Below are positions 30,011-38,649 of a stretch of DNA of 64,000 nt, in pieces. Position 1 is the first letter of the stretch, and each line of letters starts with the position of its first letter. The stretch covers positions 49,076 to 113,075 of the forward strand of contig JABARV010000021.1 of the NCBI GenBank assembly GCA_019186965.1, in the 5' to 3' direction. The notes beneath the pieces are model-generated. The model worked only from the letters and a program-made list of their open reading frames with translations. It was not told the DNA's origin and did no database searches. A program made the translations under genes and the position numbers. The DNA is from Turneriella sp. (GTDB lineage: Bacteria; Spirochaetota; Leptospiria; Turneriellales; Turneriellaceae).

Positions 30011-31141
30011 CCAAAGCTGTTCGCCAACTTTTTCACTAAAAAGGTGCGACATCTGTATTCCTAAAAGGCGTATCTTTTCTTTCTCCACCTGTGCATGGGT
30101 AACGCTACGCGCAAGAAGTTCCTGCGCACGGCTTTGCATTGTACCCGCATCGGATATAGGCACAGGGAATGTTTGCGAACGCGTAATCGTATGGAAATCG
30201 GCAAAGCGAATTTTGAGAGTCATTGTGCGCCCCGAAATTTTTTTTCGTGACATAGAACGCGTAAGGCTTGTCGCTAAATCTGCAAGCGCTGCGTTTACGT
30301 TATCCCATGACGCCAAATCGGTGTCGTACGTGCATTCTTCGCCAAAAGATTTTCGCGTGCGCGAAGTTTCAATTGGTTCGTTGTCTATCCCTTGTGCAAG
30401 TTCGTAAAGGCGCATTCCCCACTTACCGAGCACTCCCACAAGCGTTTCTGCATTAAGTTTTTGTAGATCCGCAATTATATGTACTCCAACACGGTTGAGT
30501 ATTTCTTTTGCACGCGGTCCCACGCCAGGAATCGCCTCCACTTTAAGAGGCGCAAGAAATTCTTTTTCTTTTCCGGGGGGTACAAGATAGAGACCGTCGG
30601 GTTTTTTTATCTCCGAGGCCATTTTTGCAAGCGTTCGGCCAGTGGCAATCCCAGCGGTTGCAGTAAGTCCTGTTGCTTCAAAAATTGCTTTTTTTATTGC
30701 TTCGCCTAAAATTTTCCAAGTTCCGTATTTTATCCCCTGCAAAGAGGCATCCATCACCGCTTCGTCGATGGAAAGCCGTAAAAGCTTGTCGCTAAAACCT
30801 TGGAGGGAGTTCATAACGCGGTCGGAAATTTCGCTATACCTATAAAAGCGCGGTGGTAAAAAGATTGCTTCGGGGCAAAGTTGGTACGCCTTTTTAACGG
30901 GTTGTGCAGAACGTACCCCGAACTTACGCGCTTCGTAACTGGCAGCACATACTACACCGCGTGTTCGGCTAACTCTGCTATTTTCTTCGACGACCTCCAT
31001 GGTTCCATGGCCGTTATATATACGCCCCAAAGGATCTGCTCCCACAACCACTGCTTTACCTTTTAATTCTGGATGGTCGAGAATTTCGACGCTTGCAAAA
31101 AAGGCATCCATATCGACGTGTACAATGGTACGGAACGGCAT
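30002..31141 (-). CDS. dinB: DNA polymerase IV (Y family) with a 20-residue insertion
   Basis: Error-prone translesion polymerase. 379 residues: VDMDAFFASVE (residues 9-19) and SIDEA (near 120) carry the metal-binding acids, YEARKFGVRS is present, and the extreme C-terminus EQLWLF is a sliding-clamp binding motif. Unlike usual DinB, about 20 residues (IYNGHGTMEVVEENSRVSRT) are inserted near position 40, between the GADP strand and RGVVCAASYEAR. The frame stays open, so the protein may be active. No LexA box recognised. Confidence 0.9.
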   Translation of the reverse strand: MPFRTIVHVDMDAFFASVEILDHPELKGKAVVVGADPLGRIYNGHGTMEVVEENSRVSRTRGVVCAASYEARKFGVRSAQPVKKAYQLCPEAIFLPPRFYRYSEISDRVMNSLQGFSDKLLRLSIDEAVMDASLQGIKYGTWKILGEAIKKAIFEATGLTATAGIATGRTLAKMASEIKKPDGLYLVPPGKEKEFLAPLKVEAIPGVGPRAKEILNRVGVHIIADLQKLNAETLVGVLGKWGMRLYELAQGIDNEPIETSRTRKSFGEECTYDTDLASWDNVNAALADLATSLTRSMSRKKISGRTMTLKIRFADFHTITRSQTFPVPISDAGTMQSRAQELLARSVTHAQVEKEKIRLLGIQMSHLFSEKVGEQLWLF

Positions 31142-31184
31142 TTTATTCTTATGTTTTACGCAATCTTACGGTGTACTTGGCTAC

Positions 31185-31322
31185 GAGCCTGTGCGCCAAC
31201 TCGTGTAGTGTTTATGAAGAGGCAATTTTTTTGAGAATTTTTGTACGCGGTTCGCTTAAAAGTGCAAAATAGCGTACAAGAATTCTCAAAAAAATTGCTC
31301 CAGCGAGTTGGCGCACAGGCTC
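31185..31322. repeat. 138-bp palindromic (MITE-like) element
   Basis: Left arm 31185-31248 and right arm 31272-31322 are inverted copies: ends GAGCCTGTGCGCCAACTCG, inner parts GGCAATTTTTTTGAGAA. The left arm has 17 extra bp (31204-31220). The middle is about 23 bp. No coding capacity. It lies in the divergent gap between dinB and the lipoprotein gene. CTA lies just outside both ends but is too short to call a target duplication. Confidence 0.8.
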
Positions 31323-31356
31323 CTACGGCAAGCGAATCAATAATTTCTAAACATGC

Positions 31357-31362
31357 TTTACG
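31357..31362 (+). promoter_or_regulatory. -35-like TTTACG of the envelope operon
   Basis: Lies 33 bp before the ATG at 31390, with CATAAT between them. Confidence 0.4.
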
Positions 31363-31389
31363 GGTACTTGCACATAATAACTGCAACGT

Positions 31390-31839
31390 ATGCAGCAAAC
31401 AAAAAAATCCGTCTATGCTTTTATAGGAAGTTTTATTTTCTTAAGCGTTGTTTTTTGCCAAACTGGCTGTAGTAGTGCACCACCGCCAATTCCCTACAGC
31501 TCTACGCGTACACTTTCAAAAACTTCGCCTACTTTACTTGCAATCGAAGAACAAATTGTGCAAGAAAAATCTAAACAAGATAAAATAGAGAACCAATTGC
31601 TCGATGTTGAAAGCAGAATATCGCAAAATTCCAAAGATGAAAAACTTGTAAAAGAAAAGCAACGCCTCGAAAAAGAAAACGAACTAAGCCAAGCGGAGTT
31701 AGCTCTTCTTATCGGAAAACACCAACTTGAAGCGGCGCGCATCCTTAAAAAGAACGATATCAATGCGCGTGAAAAAGAAATCGCAAAGCTCAACGAGAAA
31801 GTCGTTGAAAAACGCAAAGCTTTGGCGGAGGTTAAATAG
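31390..31839 (+). CDS. coiled-coil lipoprotein
   Basis: 149 residues. Signal peptide with lipobox VFCQTGC (Cys near residue 27), then a Pro/Ser linker and one long charged coiled coil to the end (IEEQIVQEKSKQDKIENQLL and following heptads). First gene of a three-gene envelope operon with an OmpA-like protein and another lipoprotein; the coiled coils may interact. No enzyme motif. Confidence 0.75.
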   Translation: MQQTKKSVYAFIGSFIFLSVVFCQTGCSSAPPPIPYSSTRTLSKTSPTLLAIEEQIVQEKSKQDKIENQLLDVESRISQNSKDEKLVKEKQRLEKENELSQAELALLIGKHQLEAARILKKNDINAREKEIAKLNEKVVEKRKALAEVK

Positions 31840-32915
31840 TGAAACGTAACTATCCTTTTTTGCTTGCGCTTATAACTTTTTTTAGCGGGATAACAGCCCT
31901 AAAGGCCGACCTTTTCTTCTACCCTTCTGAATACGAAAAAGCGCAAAACGATATTTACGCACTCAGTATTGAAAAAACGCTTTTGGAAAGACAACTCCAA
32001 GAAGCGAAAAAAGATGCTGCGTTCCAAAAAAATCAATACGAAGAAAAAATACGCCAACTGGAAAGCCGTATCGCAACATTGAACGACACCCTGCGCGAAA
32101 CACAAAATGCCCTGCGCGACGAAAGGCGTGCGCATGTCGAAGACAATGCATACAATACGTTGAAAATTGACGAAAGGGATCGCCAAATCAAAGCGCTTAA
32201 ACAAGAAAGTAGCGCAGCGCAGAAAAAGCTGTTGGAAGATGCCGCAGAGCAGGAAAAAAAGTTTTTAGCAGAAATTGAAAAACTTAAAAAAGAACTTGAA
32301 AAAAACCGCGACGAATACAGGAAAGAGTTAGCTGCGCTAACCGAACAGAAAAACCAACGTATTGCGGAGCTTGAAAAAGCGCTTAGCGAAAAATCAAATG
32401 AGCTTGCAACCTGTCTCGATGTTGCACGCCAGCAAAAGCAAACTGTATCCGAACTGGAGGCTCAGGCAAAAGAGTTAGAAAACAAACTCCAAAAAGAAAT
32501 TGCCGAAGGAAATTTACGTATAAAGCGCTTTAAAGACCGCATCGTAATCAATATCGACGACAAAATTTTATTTCCTTCGGGGTCGGCTTCGCTACGCCGC
32601 GAAGTACAGCACACCCTCGACACTGTAGCCGAAATGCTTGCAAAAAATACTTCGTCAAATGTACTTGTCGAAGGGCATACCGACAACGTGCCGATACGCA
32701 CTCCGCGCTTTCCCGATAACTGGACTCTTTCGTCGGCACGTGCGCTTTCTGTTTTGCGCCACCTTCTTTTAAATAAAAATTTAAGCCCAGAACGTTTTGG
32801 TGCAGCCGGTTACGGTGAATACCGCCCCGTCGCACCCAACGATTCCGTCGCAAACCGCCAGTTGAACCGCCGTGTAGACATTGTATTACAAATGCCTTCA
32901 GGAGCGCCTAAATGA
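31839..32915 (+). CDS. OmpA-C domain protein with long coiled coil
   Basis: 358 residues: signal peptide (to about 24, ending LKADL), coiled coil (about 30-230), then an OmpA-C peptidoglycan-binding domain: ILFPSGSASLRRE, VEGHTDNVPI, LSSARALSVLRHLL and NRQLNRRVDIVL. Likely tethers the outer membrane or a motor-like complex to peptidoglycan. GTG start overlapping the previous stop by 1 bp, with GGAGG 8 bp upstream. A MotB-like role is unlikely since there is no transmembrane motor helix. Confidence 0.85.
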   Translation: MKRNYPFLLALITFFSGITALKADLFFYPSEYEKAQNDIYALSIEKTLLERQLQEAKKDAAFQKNQYEEKIRQLESRIATLNDTLRETQNALRDERRAHVEDNAYNTLKIDERDRQIKALKQESSAAQKKLLEDAAEQEKKFLAEIEKLKKELEKNRDEYRKELAALTEQKNQRIAELEKALSEKSNELATCLDVARQQKQTVSELEAQAKELENKLQKEIAEGNLRIKRFKDRIVINIDDKILFPSGSASLRREVQHTLDTVAEMLAKNTSSNVLVEGHTDNVPIRTPRFPDNWTLSSARALSVLRHLLLNKNLSPERFGAAGYGEYRPVAPNDSVANRQLNRRVDIVLQMPSGAPK

Positions 32916-33955
32916 AACGGACACCATTTTTTGTTTTGGGGTTATTTTTAATCGCCGCTTGTTCAAAAACTCCGGCCACACATAAAACACAAATCTCCTT
33001 GAGTGTCTCCGAGGAAAATTTGGCGTTACTCCCACACCTCCAAAAAGAAATGGTGGGAGAATCTGTCGCTCAGGCTTTAAAAAAGTTGGATGTAGCAGCA
33101 CAAAAATGGTGCGTTTCGCCCTCTAAAAGTACGGGACTTTTGCGCGACCTAAACGCTGCAGAAACACAGGCGTTTAAACAAAACGATTTATCTTTGCGCG
33201 GCGCCTTGGGGTGTAGCGCGTGGGTAAAAATGACCGACCGCTCTCCCGAAGTAGATTTTGCATACACGCGCAACGCCATTGATACAAGGCTTAAAGAACC
33301 TACCCACTGTGTATCGGTAGGTTTTTTGCAACCGTATATAATGGCGGCACACTTTAATTGTACAAGTTTAACGGTTGTCGACTTTAGTTTTCGCACACAG
33401 CGCTTGCATGCAGAGCTTTTGCCGCTGCTCCTTGGTAAAAATTTTCCAGGAATAGAGGCAACTTTAGAAGCTTGGGAGAAAAATACAAAAACTTCTCTCG
33501 CAGAAATTTGTGCAGACTACTCCCTTAGCCGCTGCAAAATTGCGTTAATGGCTTTTGTAGAAAAATACCGCACAGGTTTAAATGTAGAGTTGGTATTGTC
33601 GTCGTTGGCGTCGTACAAACCCACGGGAAATACAACCACTGTAATTTATTCAAGTAACGCGCTCGATCCGAATTTTACGACAGAGTCTCAGTTTAACACA
33701 ATGTTAAAAAATTTCTCTGCAGAAAAAAATTCCCCATACCTTATTTACCACCAAGCAGACAGCACAAATTTTGGCGTTTACAATTTTAAAAATAGCACCG
33801 TGTCTAAAATTTGCGCAGACCGCTTTATTGTTACGCAGTCAGGACGTTACTCCAAAGATGGGTGCAAATATTTTCCGCCAAGCCGCAGCGAATACACGAA
33901 TTACTTGGATGGTGTGGCGGTTAACAAAGGGGAAAGTATTTCGTGTAAGTTTTAA
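32912..33955 (+). CDS. lipoprotein of unknown function
   Basis: 347 residues; lipobox IAAC (Cys near residue 18) after a short hydrophobic core. The rest is soluble with several Cys residues (for example CSAWVK and CVSVGF), probably a periplasmic or surface domain. No family recognised. ATGA overlap of 4 bp with the OmpA gene; its 3' end overlaps the peptidase gene on the other strand by 4 bp. Confidence 0.7.
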   Translation: MKRTPFFVLGLFLIAACSKTPATHKTQISLSVSEENLALLPHLQKEMVGESVAQALKKLDVAAQKWCVSPSKSTGLLRDLNAAETQAFKQNDLSLRGALGCSAWVKMTDRSPEVDFAYTRNAIDTRLKEPTHCVSVGFLQPYIMAAHFNCTSLTVVDFSFRTQRLHAELLPLLLGKNFPGIEATLEAWEKNTKTSLAEICADYSLSRCKIALMAFVEKYRTGLNVELVLSSLASYKPTGNTTTVIYSSNALDPNFTTESQFNTMLKNFSAEKNSPYLIYHQADSTNFGVYNFKNSTVSKICADRFIVTQSGRYSKDGCKYFPPSRSEYTNYLDGVAVNKGESISCKF

Positions 33956-34818
33956 ATTTGTGTACGGTGGAAATCCGGCCGCTCTGCTCTTCCCTCGCGC
34001 CGTACTTCAAAATGGACATGTGGTCCAGTGGCGCGTCCGGTCTTTCCTGAGTATGCAATTTTTTGCCCTTGTTTTACGCGCACTCCTTTTTTGACGGCAA
34101 ACTTGCTTAGGTGGCCGTAAAGGGTAAGGTAGCCATTCCTGTGCCGCACAAGGACCGTATTCCCATACCCGCCTTTTTTGCCGACAAACGTTACAACGCC
34201 ATCAGCGGAAGCAACCACAGGAGTACCTACGGGAACACCAATATCAATTCCTTTGTGGAATTTTCTTTTTTCGGTAAAAGGGTCGCGGCGCATTCCAAAC
34301 GCCGAGGTAAGCCGACCCGCGACAGGACGGATAAACGCACGCAAGTCAAAAAATGCAGATTCAATTGATTCAAAGTGGAGTCCCGTGATAAAAAAATAAT
34401 TTTTTTGTCCAGGAATAGGCACAAGCGAATCTGCTTTTTTACCAAATTTTTTTGCAACTATATCGCGGCTACCTTTAGCGGCAATACCGCGCACGTTGGG
34501 CAAAAGCCATTCGTCGCCGGTGGATACATCCCAAAGCGACGCGAGGTGGTTTACACTCGAAATGGTGTCGTGGTTGAGTACGGTACGCGCCATAATTGAA
34601 AAAAAAGTATCGTTCTTTTTTACTCTATACCGCCGCCATTTAACCTGTGGAACATGCCCATCGGCGAGGGTGCGTAAGTTTTCTGTAACTTCTTTTCGCA
34701 GCTTTTGTAGCTCAGGGTCAGAATTAGCAAGCGAACGGATATACGTAACGCCGCTTGTGGCATAAACTGCCGCTAAAAGAGGAAAGAGAAATAAAAAAAA
34801 GAATAACTGTTTTTTCAT
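33952..34818 (-). CDS. M23-family peptidase with LysM-like domain
   Basis: 288 residues from the ATG at 34818, which begins a signal peptide (MKKQLFFFLFLFPLLAAVYA). A LysM-like segment (YRVKKNDTFFSIMARTVLNH) near residue 65 is followed by a LytM/M23 domain with zinc motifs HKGIDIG (near 193) and GPHVHFEV (near 272). Cuts or binds peptidoglycan crosslinks in the periplasm. An upstream Met (34845) would spoil the signal peptide. Confidence 0.88.
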   Translation of the reverse strand: MKKQLFFFLFLFPLLAAVYATSGVTYIRSLANSDPELQKLRKEVTENLRTLADGHVPQVKWRRYRVKKNDTFFSIMARTVLNHDTISSVNHLASLWDVSTGDEWLLPNVRGIAAKGSRDIVAKKFGKKADSLVPIPGQKNYFFITGLHFESIESAFFDLRAFIRPVAGRLTSAFGMRRDPFTEKRKFHKGIDIGVPVGTPVVASADGVVTFVGKKGGYGNTVLVRHRNGYLTLYGHLSKFAVKKGVRVKQGQKIAYSGKTGRATGPHVHFEVRREGRAERPDFHRTQI

Positions 34819-34836
34819 CCAGACACAAAACAAGGA

Positions 34837-34851
34837 TTGGCGCACAGGCTC
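34837..34851. repeat. REP-like core, copy 4
   Basis: TTGGCGCACAGGCTC, identical to the outer end of the palindromic element at 31308-31322. Confidence 0.55.
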
Positions 34852-34903
34852 ATAGCCTACCCTTTCTTAATTAATCGGCATTTACCGAGTAACCTTAACC
34901 GAA

Positions 34904-34915
34904 ATTATGTCGCAT
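34904..34915 (+). promoter_or_regulatory. ATTATGTCGCAT element before prmC
   Basis: Same as 14542-14553; ends 7 bp before the prmC ATG. Confidence 0.4.
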
Positions 34916-34922
34916 ACGTTCC

Positions 34923-35771
34923 ATGACCCTCATCGAAGTGCTGCGAAAAGCCGAGGAATACCTTTGCGAAAAAAAAGTTCCTTCGCCTCGCCTTGAAGCA
35001 CAAATCCTTTTTGCGCATTTTTTGCGCCTTAAGCGTATTGAACTTTTCACGCAACCCGAGCGTCCCTTGGAAGAAAAAGAACTTGCACTTTTACGCACAG
35101 CTTTGCGTGAAAAAGCATTGGGAAAACCAACGGCATATATATTGGGAGAAAAAAATTTTTTTGAAAAATCTTTTTTGGTAAATGAATCTGTGCTAATCCC
35201 TCGCCCCGAAACCGAAGAACTGGTGGAACATATTCTTCACCGTGTGTCGCACGCGCCGCGTATCGCCGATTTAGGTACGGGTTCGGGTTGTATTGGAATT
35301 GCGCTCGCCGAAAGGCTTGGGTGTAAACACCTAGCGCTTGTCGATATTTCTAAGGATGCTCTTGCCGTTGCGAAAGAAAATACTGTGCGAAATTTAGCGG
35401 AAACAAAAACAGAGGTAGAATATCTTCTTGCCGATTTTACTCAGGCGGATTTACAGCTTTCCCAAAAAATGGATTTGATTGTAAGTAATCCACCTTATGT
35501 GTTTGCACGCGAATTTTCGGGACTCGATAAATCGGTTTCGTCTTTTGAGCCACGTGTAGCGCTTGTTGCAGAAGATTTTAGCTTTCTCCATACCGCGCTT
35601 CTTAAAACAATCTTCCGCAACCTCGCCGAAGGCGGTTTGTTCGCATTAGAAACGCACCCCGAAAAATCTGCGTGGGTTGCCGAGACTGCAAGTAATCTGG
35701 GTTTTGCCAAAGTTGAACTTATAAACGATTTAGCGAAACGCCCACACTTTGTTATAGGTTCAAGAAAGTGA
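34923..35771 (+). CDS. prmC: peptide chain release factor N5-glutamine methyltransferase
   Basis: Methylates the Gln of the GGQ motif of release factors (prfB is in this window at 41519). 282 residues: helical N-terminal domain, AdoMet site ADLGTGSGCIGIALA near residue 120 and the catalytic NPPYV near 189. The 3' end overlaps cdd on the other strand by 12 bp. Confidence 0.93.
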   Translation: MTLIEVLRKAEEYLCEKKVPSPRLEAQILFAHFLRLKRIELFTQPERPLEEKELALLRTALREKALGKPTAYILGEKNFFEKSFLVNESVLIPRPETEELVEHILHRVSHAPRIADLGTGSGCIGIALAERLGCKHLALVDISKDALAVAKENTVRNLAETKTEVEYLLADFTQADLQLSQKMDLIVSNPPYVFAREFSGLDKSVSSFEPRVALVAEDFSFLHTALLKTIFRNLAEGGLFALETHPEKSAWVAETASNLGFAKVELINDLAKRPHFVIGSRK

Positions 35772-36170
35772 AAACGCTTCGGGCAAGAGCTCTTCGATTT
35801 TAATTTTTTTAATCCCACGTTTTCCTGGAAAAAAAATTAATCCCCCGTGGCCAAACTCGCTAATTACTTGCCTACATGCACCGCAGGGGGGCGTTGCGCC
35901 TTCCTTGTCGCTCACCACGTAAATGGCCTGGATAAGAGAAGCACGTTCTGTAGAAACCCTTAAGAGCGCGTTTGCAATCGCATTCCTTTCTGCACACACA
36001 GTAAGTCCGTACGAAGCATTCTCGACATTGCAGCCGGTGTAAATATTTTCGTCGCTTGCAAGAATTGCCGCGCCAACGTGTATGCCCGAATACGGCGCGT
36101 ACGCCTGTTTTGCAGCACGCAGCGCTTCGTCGCGTAAAGTTTGGATTGCCGATTTTGGTAACTTAGCCAT
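35760..36170 (-). CDS. cdd: cytidine deaminase
   Basis: Zinc-dependent deamination of cytidine and deoxycytidine in pyrimidine salvage. 136 residues, the size of the small tetrameric class. Zinc motifs VCAERNA (near 55) and PPCGACRQ (near 90) are complete. The ATG at 36170 lies 1 bp after the asd stop, so it is cotranscribed with asd. Confidence 0.93.
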   Translation of the reverse strand: MAKLPKSAIQTLRDEALRAAKQAYAPYSGIHVGAAILASDENIYTGCNVENASYGLTVCAERNAIANALLRVSTERASLIQAIYVVSDKEGATPPCGACRQVISEFGHGGLIFFPGKRGIKKIKIEELLPEAFSLS

Positions 36171-36171
36171 G

Positions 36172-37173
36172 TTAGAGTAGGGTTGCGATTTGCACGGTGT
36201 TAAGCGCCGCACCTTTTAAAAGCTGATCGCCCACTATAAAAATGTTGAGCGCTTTGTCGGGAAGGCTTAGGTCTTTACGCACGCGACCCACGTAGCAATC
36301 AAATTCACCCGATGCCTCTAAAGGCATTGGAAAATAATTTTTTTCTCTATCGTCGACAACTTTAATTCCCGGGAAGGCGGTAAATAATTCCCGCGCCTCT
36401 TCTTCGGAGGGGGCGTTGCCCTCAAATTCAATATTAATGGATTCTGCGTGTGCACGCAAAATGGGCACGCGTATGCACGTTGCGCTTACGCCAATTTTTT
36501 CGTTGTGGAGAATTTTTTTAGTTTCATTTACCATTTTCATTTCTTCTTCGTTATAGCCATTTTCGCCCACTGCCGCATTGTGCGAAAAAAGATTAAACCC
36601 GTAAGGGTATGGCATTTTTTGTGGGGTAAACGGCTTGTTTTCTAAAACTGCGCGTGTTGAATCTTTTAACTCCTCCATTGCAGCCCAACCCGCGCCAGAC
36701 GCTGCTTGGTATGTAGAAACAACAAGACGCTTCGCTGGATATTTTTTAATAAGAGGATAAACCCCCATAAGCATAATTATTGTAGAACAGTTTGGGTTTG
36801 CAATAGTTCCTTTGTGTTTTGTTGCATCTTGTGGATTGATTTCTGGAATCACAAGGGGAGTTCCTTCGCGCATACGGAATGCAGAACTGTTATCGACCAT
36901 TATACATCCTGCATCGAGAGTATATTTTTCGTATTCTTTACTTACCGAACTTCCTGCAGAAAAAAGTGCGATATCGACTCCTTTAAAAGATTGTGGAGTC
37001 ATTTCTTCTATAACAATGTCTTCCCCCTTAAACCTAAGTTTTTTCCCAGCGCTTCTTTTTGTCGCCAAAAGTTTAAGTGATTTTACGGGAAAATCCATTT
37101 TTTCCAATACGCTCATAAATTCGACCCCTACGGCACCCGAAGCCCCAGCAATAGCGATATTTTTTCCAGACAT
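36172..37173 (-). CDS. asd: aspartate-semialdehyde dehydrogenase
   Basis: NADPH reduction of aspartyl phosphate, the branch point for lysine, diaminopimelate, threonine and methionine. 333 residues with GASGAVG near the N-terminus, catalytic Cys in NPNCST (near 129), and substrate-binding and catalytic His in CIRVPILRAHAE. A CTGTCTCG string lies 25 bp before the ATG, as before rplU. Confidence 0.94.
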   Translation of the reverse strand: MSGKNIAIAGASGAVGVEFMSVLEKMDFPVKSLKLLATKRSAGKKLRFKGEDIVIEEMTPQSFKGVDIALFSAGSSVSKEYEKYTLDAGCIMVDNSSAFRMREGTPLVIPEINPQDATKHKGTIANPNCSTIIMLMGVYPLIKKYPAKRLVVSTYQAASGAGWAAMEELKDSTRAVLENKPFTPQKMPYPYGFNLFSHNAAVGENGYNEEEMKMVNETKKILHNEKIGVSATCIRVPILRAHAESINIEFEGNAPSEEEARELFTAFPGIKVVDDREKNYFPMPLEASGEFDCYVGRVRKDLSLPDKALNIFIVGDQLLKGAALNTVQIATLL

Positions 37174-37235
37174 GCGCTATCCATTTTTTGCGAGACAGGG
37201 TGAAAATCGAAAGATAGGTAGTTCTACGCAATAGC

Positions 37236-37952
37236 ATGTTAAAGATGGCTTTCCAAGAATCTGTTTGTGGGTATTACAACGACCGTATTTCGCGTACGCA
37301 CAATATAATAGACGGCGAACAGAAATTTAGCAAGAAACAAATTTCACGCCTTTTACAAAAAGGGTACCGCCGTTATGGGAGGTTTTACTACCGCAACTAT
37401 TGCCGTACCTGTGCGGAATGCACTCCGTACAGGGTTATTGTCGATAATTTTAAACCCAACCGAGCGATGCGCCGTACGCTTAAACGGAATTCTGCATTTA
37501 CTCTTCTTTGGCAAATACCCAAGCCGACACAGGAGAAATATGAACTTTATGTACGCTACCAAATGGGACGCCACAAAGATGGAGCCGGAGATTCGGTGGT
37601 ACTTAAAGGGTTGTTGCGTGATTCGATGCTCACGCAAATGTACACAAACCCTAAGGATACAATAGAGCTTGTTCTTCACGATAAAAATCGCCTTATTGGT
37701 TTTGCTATTTTTGATGTCCTAACAGATTCTTTATCTGCAGTATATTCTGTTTTTGAACCAACCTTTGAAGAAAACTCGCTAGGCACGTTTATTATTTTAG
37801 CGGCTATAGAAAAAACACGAGACCTACGCTTAAAATATTTAAATCTGGGACTTTATTTAGAAAACCATGAGAAAATGCGGTACAAAGCAAACTTTGGGCC
37901 CGCTGAAATCTATAGAAGTTTCCAATGGCGGCCTTTCACGCTACAAAAATGA
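37236..37952 (+). CDS. bpt: aminoacyl-tRNA-protein transferase (Bpt/ATE family)
   Basis: Adds an amino acid (Leu in Bpt enzymes) from tRNA to protein N-termini in the N-degron pathway. 238 residues with the N-terminal ATE block GYRRYGRFYYRNYCRTCAEC and CTPYRV, and the C-terminal block AVYSVFEPTFEENSLGTFIIL to YKANFGPAEIY. ClpS is not in the window. A second ATG at 37245 is possible. Ends 1 bp from the sigma-factor gene on the other strand. Confidence 0.88.
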   Translation: MLKMAFQESVCGYYNDRISRTHNIIDGEQKFSKKQISRLLQKGYRRYGRFYYRNYCRTCAECTPYRVIVDNFKPNRAMRRTLKRNSAFTLLWQIPKPTQEKYELYVRYQMGRHKDGAGDSVVLKGLLRDSMLTQMYTNPKDTIELVLHDKNRLIGFAIFDVLTDSLSAVYSVFEPTFEENSLGTFIILAAIEKTRDLRLKYLNLGLYLENHEKMRYKANFGPAEIYRSFQWRPFTLQK

Positions 37953-37953
37953 A

Positions 37954-38520
37954 TTAGTCGTCTAAGTAGTCTTTATCGAACGTTGTGCGCTCTTTGAGGC
38001 GCTGTAGTAAGTTTGCCGCCATACGTTTCATTGTCCGCTGGGGAATATTTAAAATTTTCTCTAAATCGCTATATTTAACCTGCTCGATTTTCTGTAGTAT
38101 AAAAAGGTTGCGCTCAGGATCGTTTAGCGAGTCGAGAAAATTATCAATATGCTTTTCAAGTTCTTTCTGGTAAATTTTACCCACTTGGCTATCTTTTTGC
38201 CACGTGTCGCTTTCTTGCGTATTTTGCAAATCGCGTGTAAGTCTACGGTGCGTGTCTCGTACATACGTTAAAATAACATTGCGTGCGGTTTTAATCAGCC
38301 ACGATTCAATACGGTCTGTTGAAATATCCAAGTCGGGTAGTTTGTCGTAAAAAGTAATAAAAACCTCTTGGAGTAAATCGAGCGCTTCGTCGCGGTCGCG
38401 CACCGTACGCGAAATATAATTGAGCACGCGATTTTTACTTTTGTCGTAAATGCGTTGGAAATCTGCTTCGCGCTTCTCGGAGGTATATACCGGAGCTTCA
38501 TTTTGTGGAGTACCGGCCAT
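37954..38520 (-). CDS. ECF-type RNA polymerase sigma factor
   Basis: 188 residues with sigma region 2 (ALDLLQEVFITFYDKL and WLIKTARNVILTYVRD) and region 4 (ILQKIEQVKYSDLEKILNIPQRTMKRMAANLL). No anti-sigma gene is adjacent, so its control is unclear; the C-terminus is short. TTTACC (38548-38553) lies 33 bp before the ATG and no Shine-Dalgarno sequence is seen. Confidence 0.88.
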   Translation of the reverse strand: MAGTPQNEAPVYTSEKREADFQRIYDKSKNRVLNYISRTVRDRDEALDLLQEVFITFYDKLPDLDISTDRIESWLIKTARNVILTYVRDTHRRLTRDLQNTQESDTWQKDSQVGKIYQKELEKHIDNFLDSLNDPERNLFILQKIEQVKYSDLEKILNIPQRTMKRMAANLLQRLKERTTFDKDYLDD

Positions 38521-38581
38521 GAGCCAATTTTATCTTTGGGAAGCGAGGGTAAACAAGTATCAAATTTTATGCATACACGAT

Positions 38582-38596
38582 TTGGCGCACTGGCTC
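38582..38596. repeat. REP-like core, degenerate copy 5
   Basis: TTGGCGCACTGGCTC differs from the 34837 copy by one base. Confidence 0.4.
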
Positions 38597-38615
38597 CTTA
38601 ACACTCCATTCTTAA

Positions 38616-38621
38616 TTGACC
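38616..38621 (+). promoter_or_regulatory. -35-like TTGACC
   Basis: 34 bp before the ATG at 38650; no Shine-Dalgarno sequence. Confidence 0.4.
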
Positions 38622-38649
38622 CGATAACAGAGAGATACGCCGTGCTACT

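Noticed and set aside
31181..31325. CTA as target-site duplication of the palindromic element
   Set aside because: Three bases on both sides are too little evidence.
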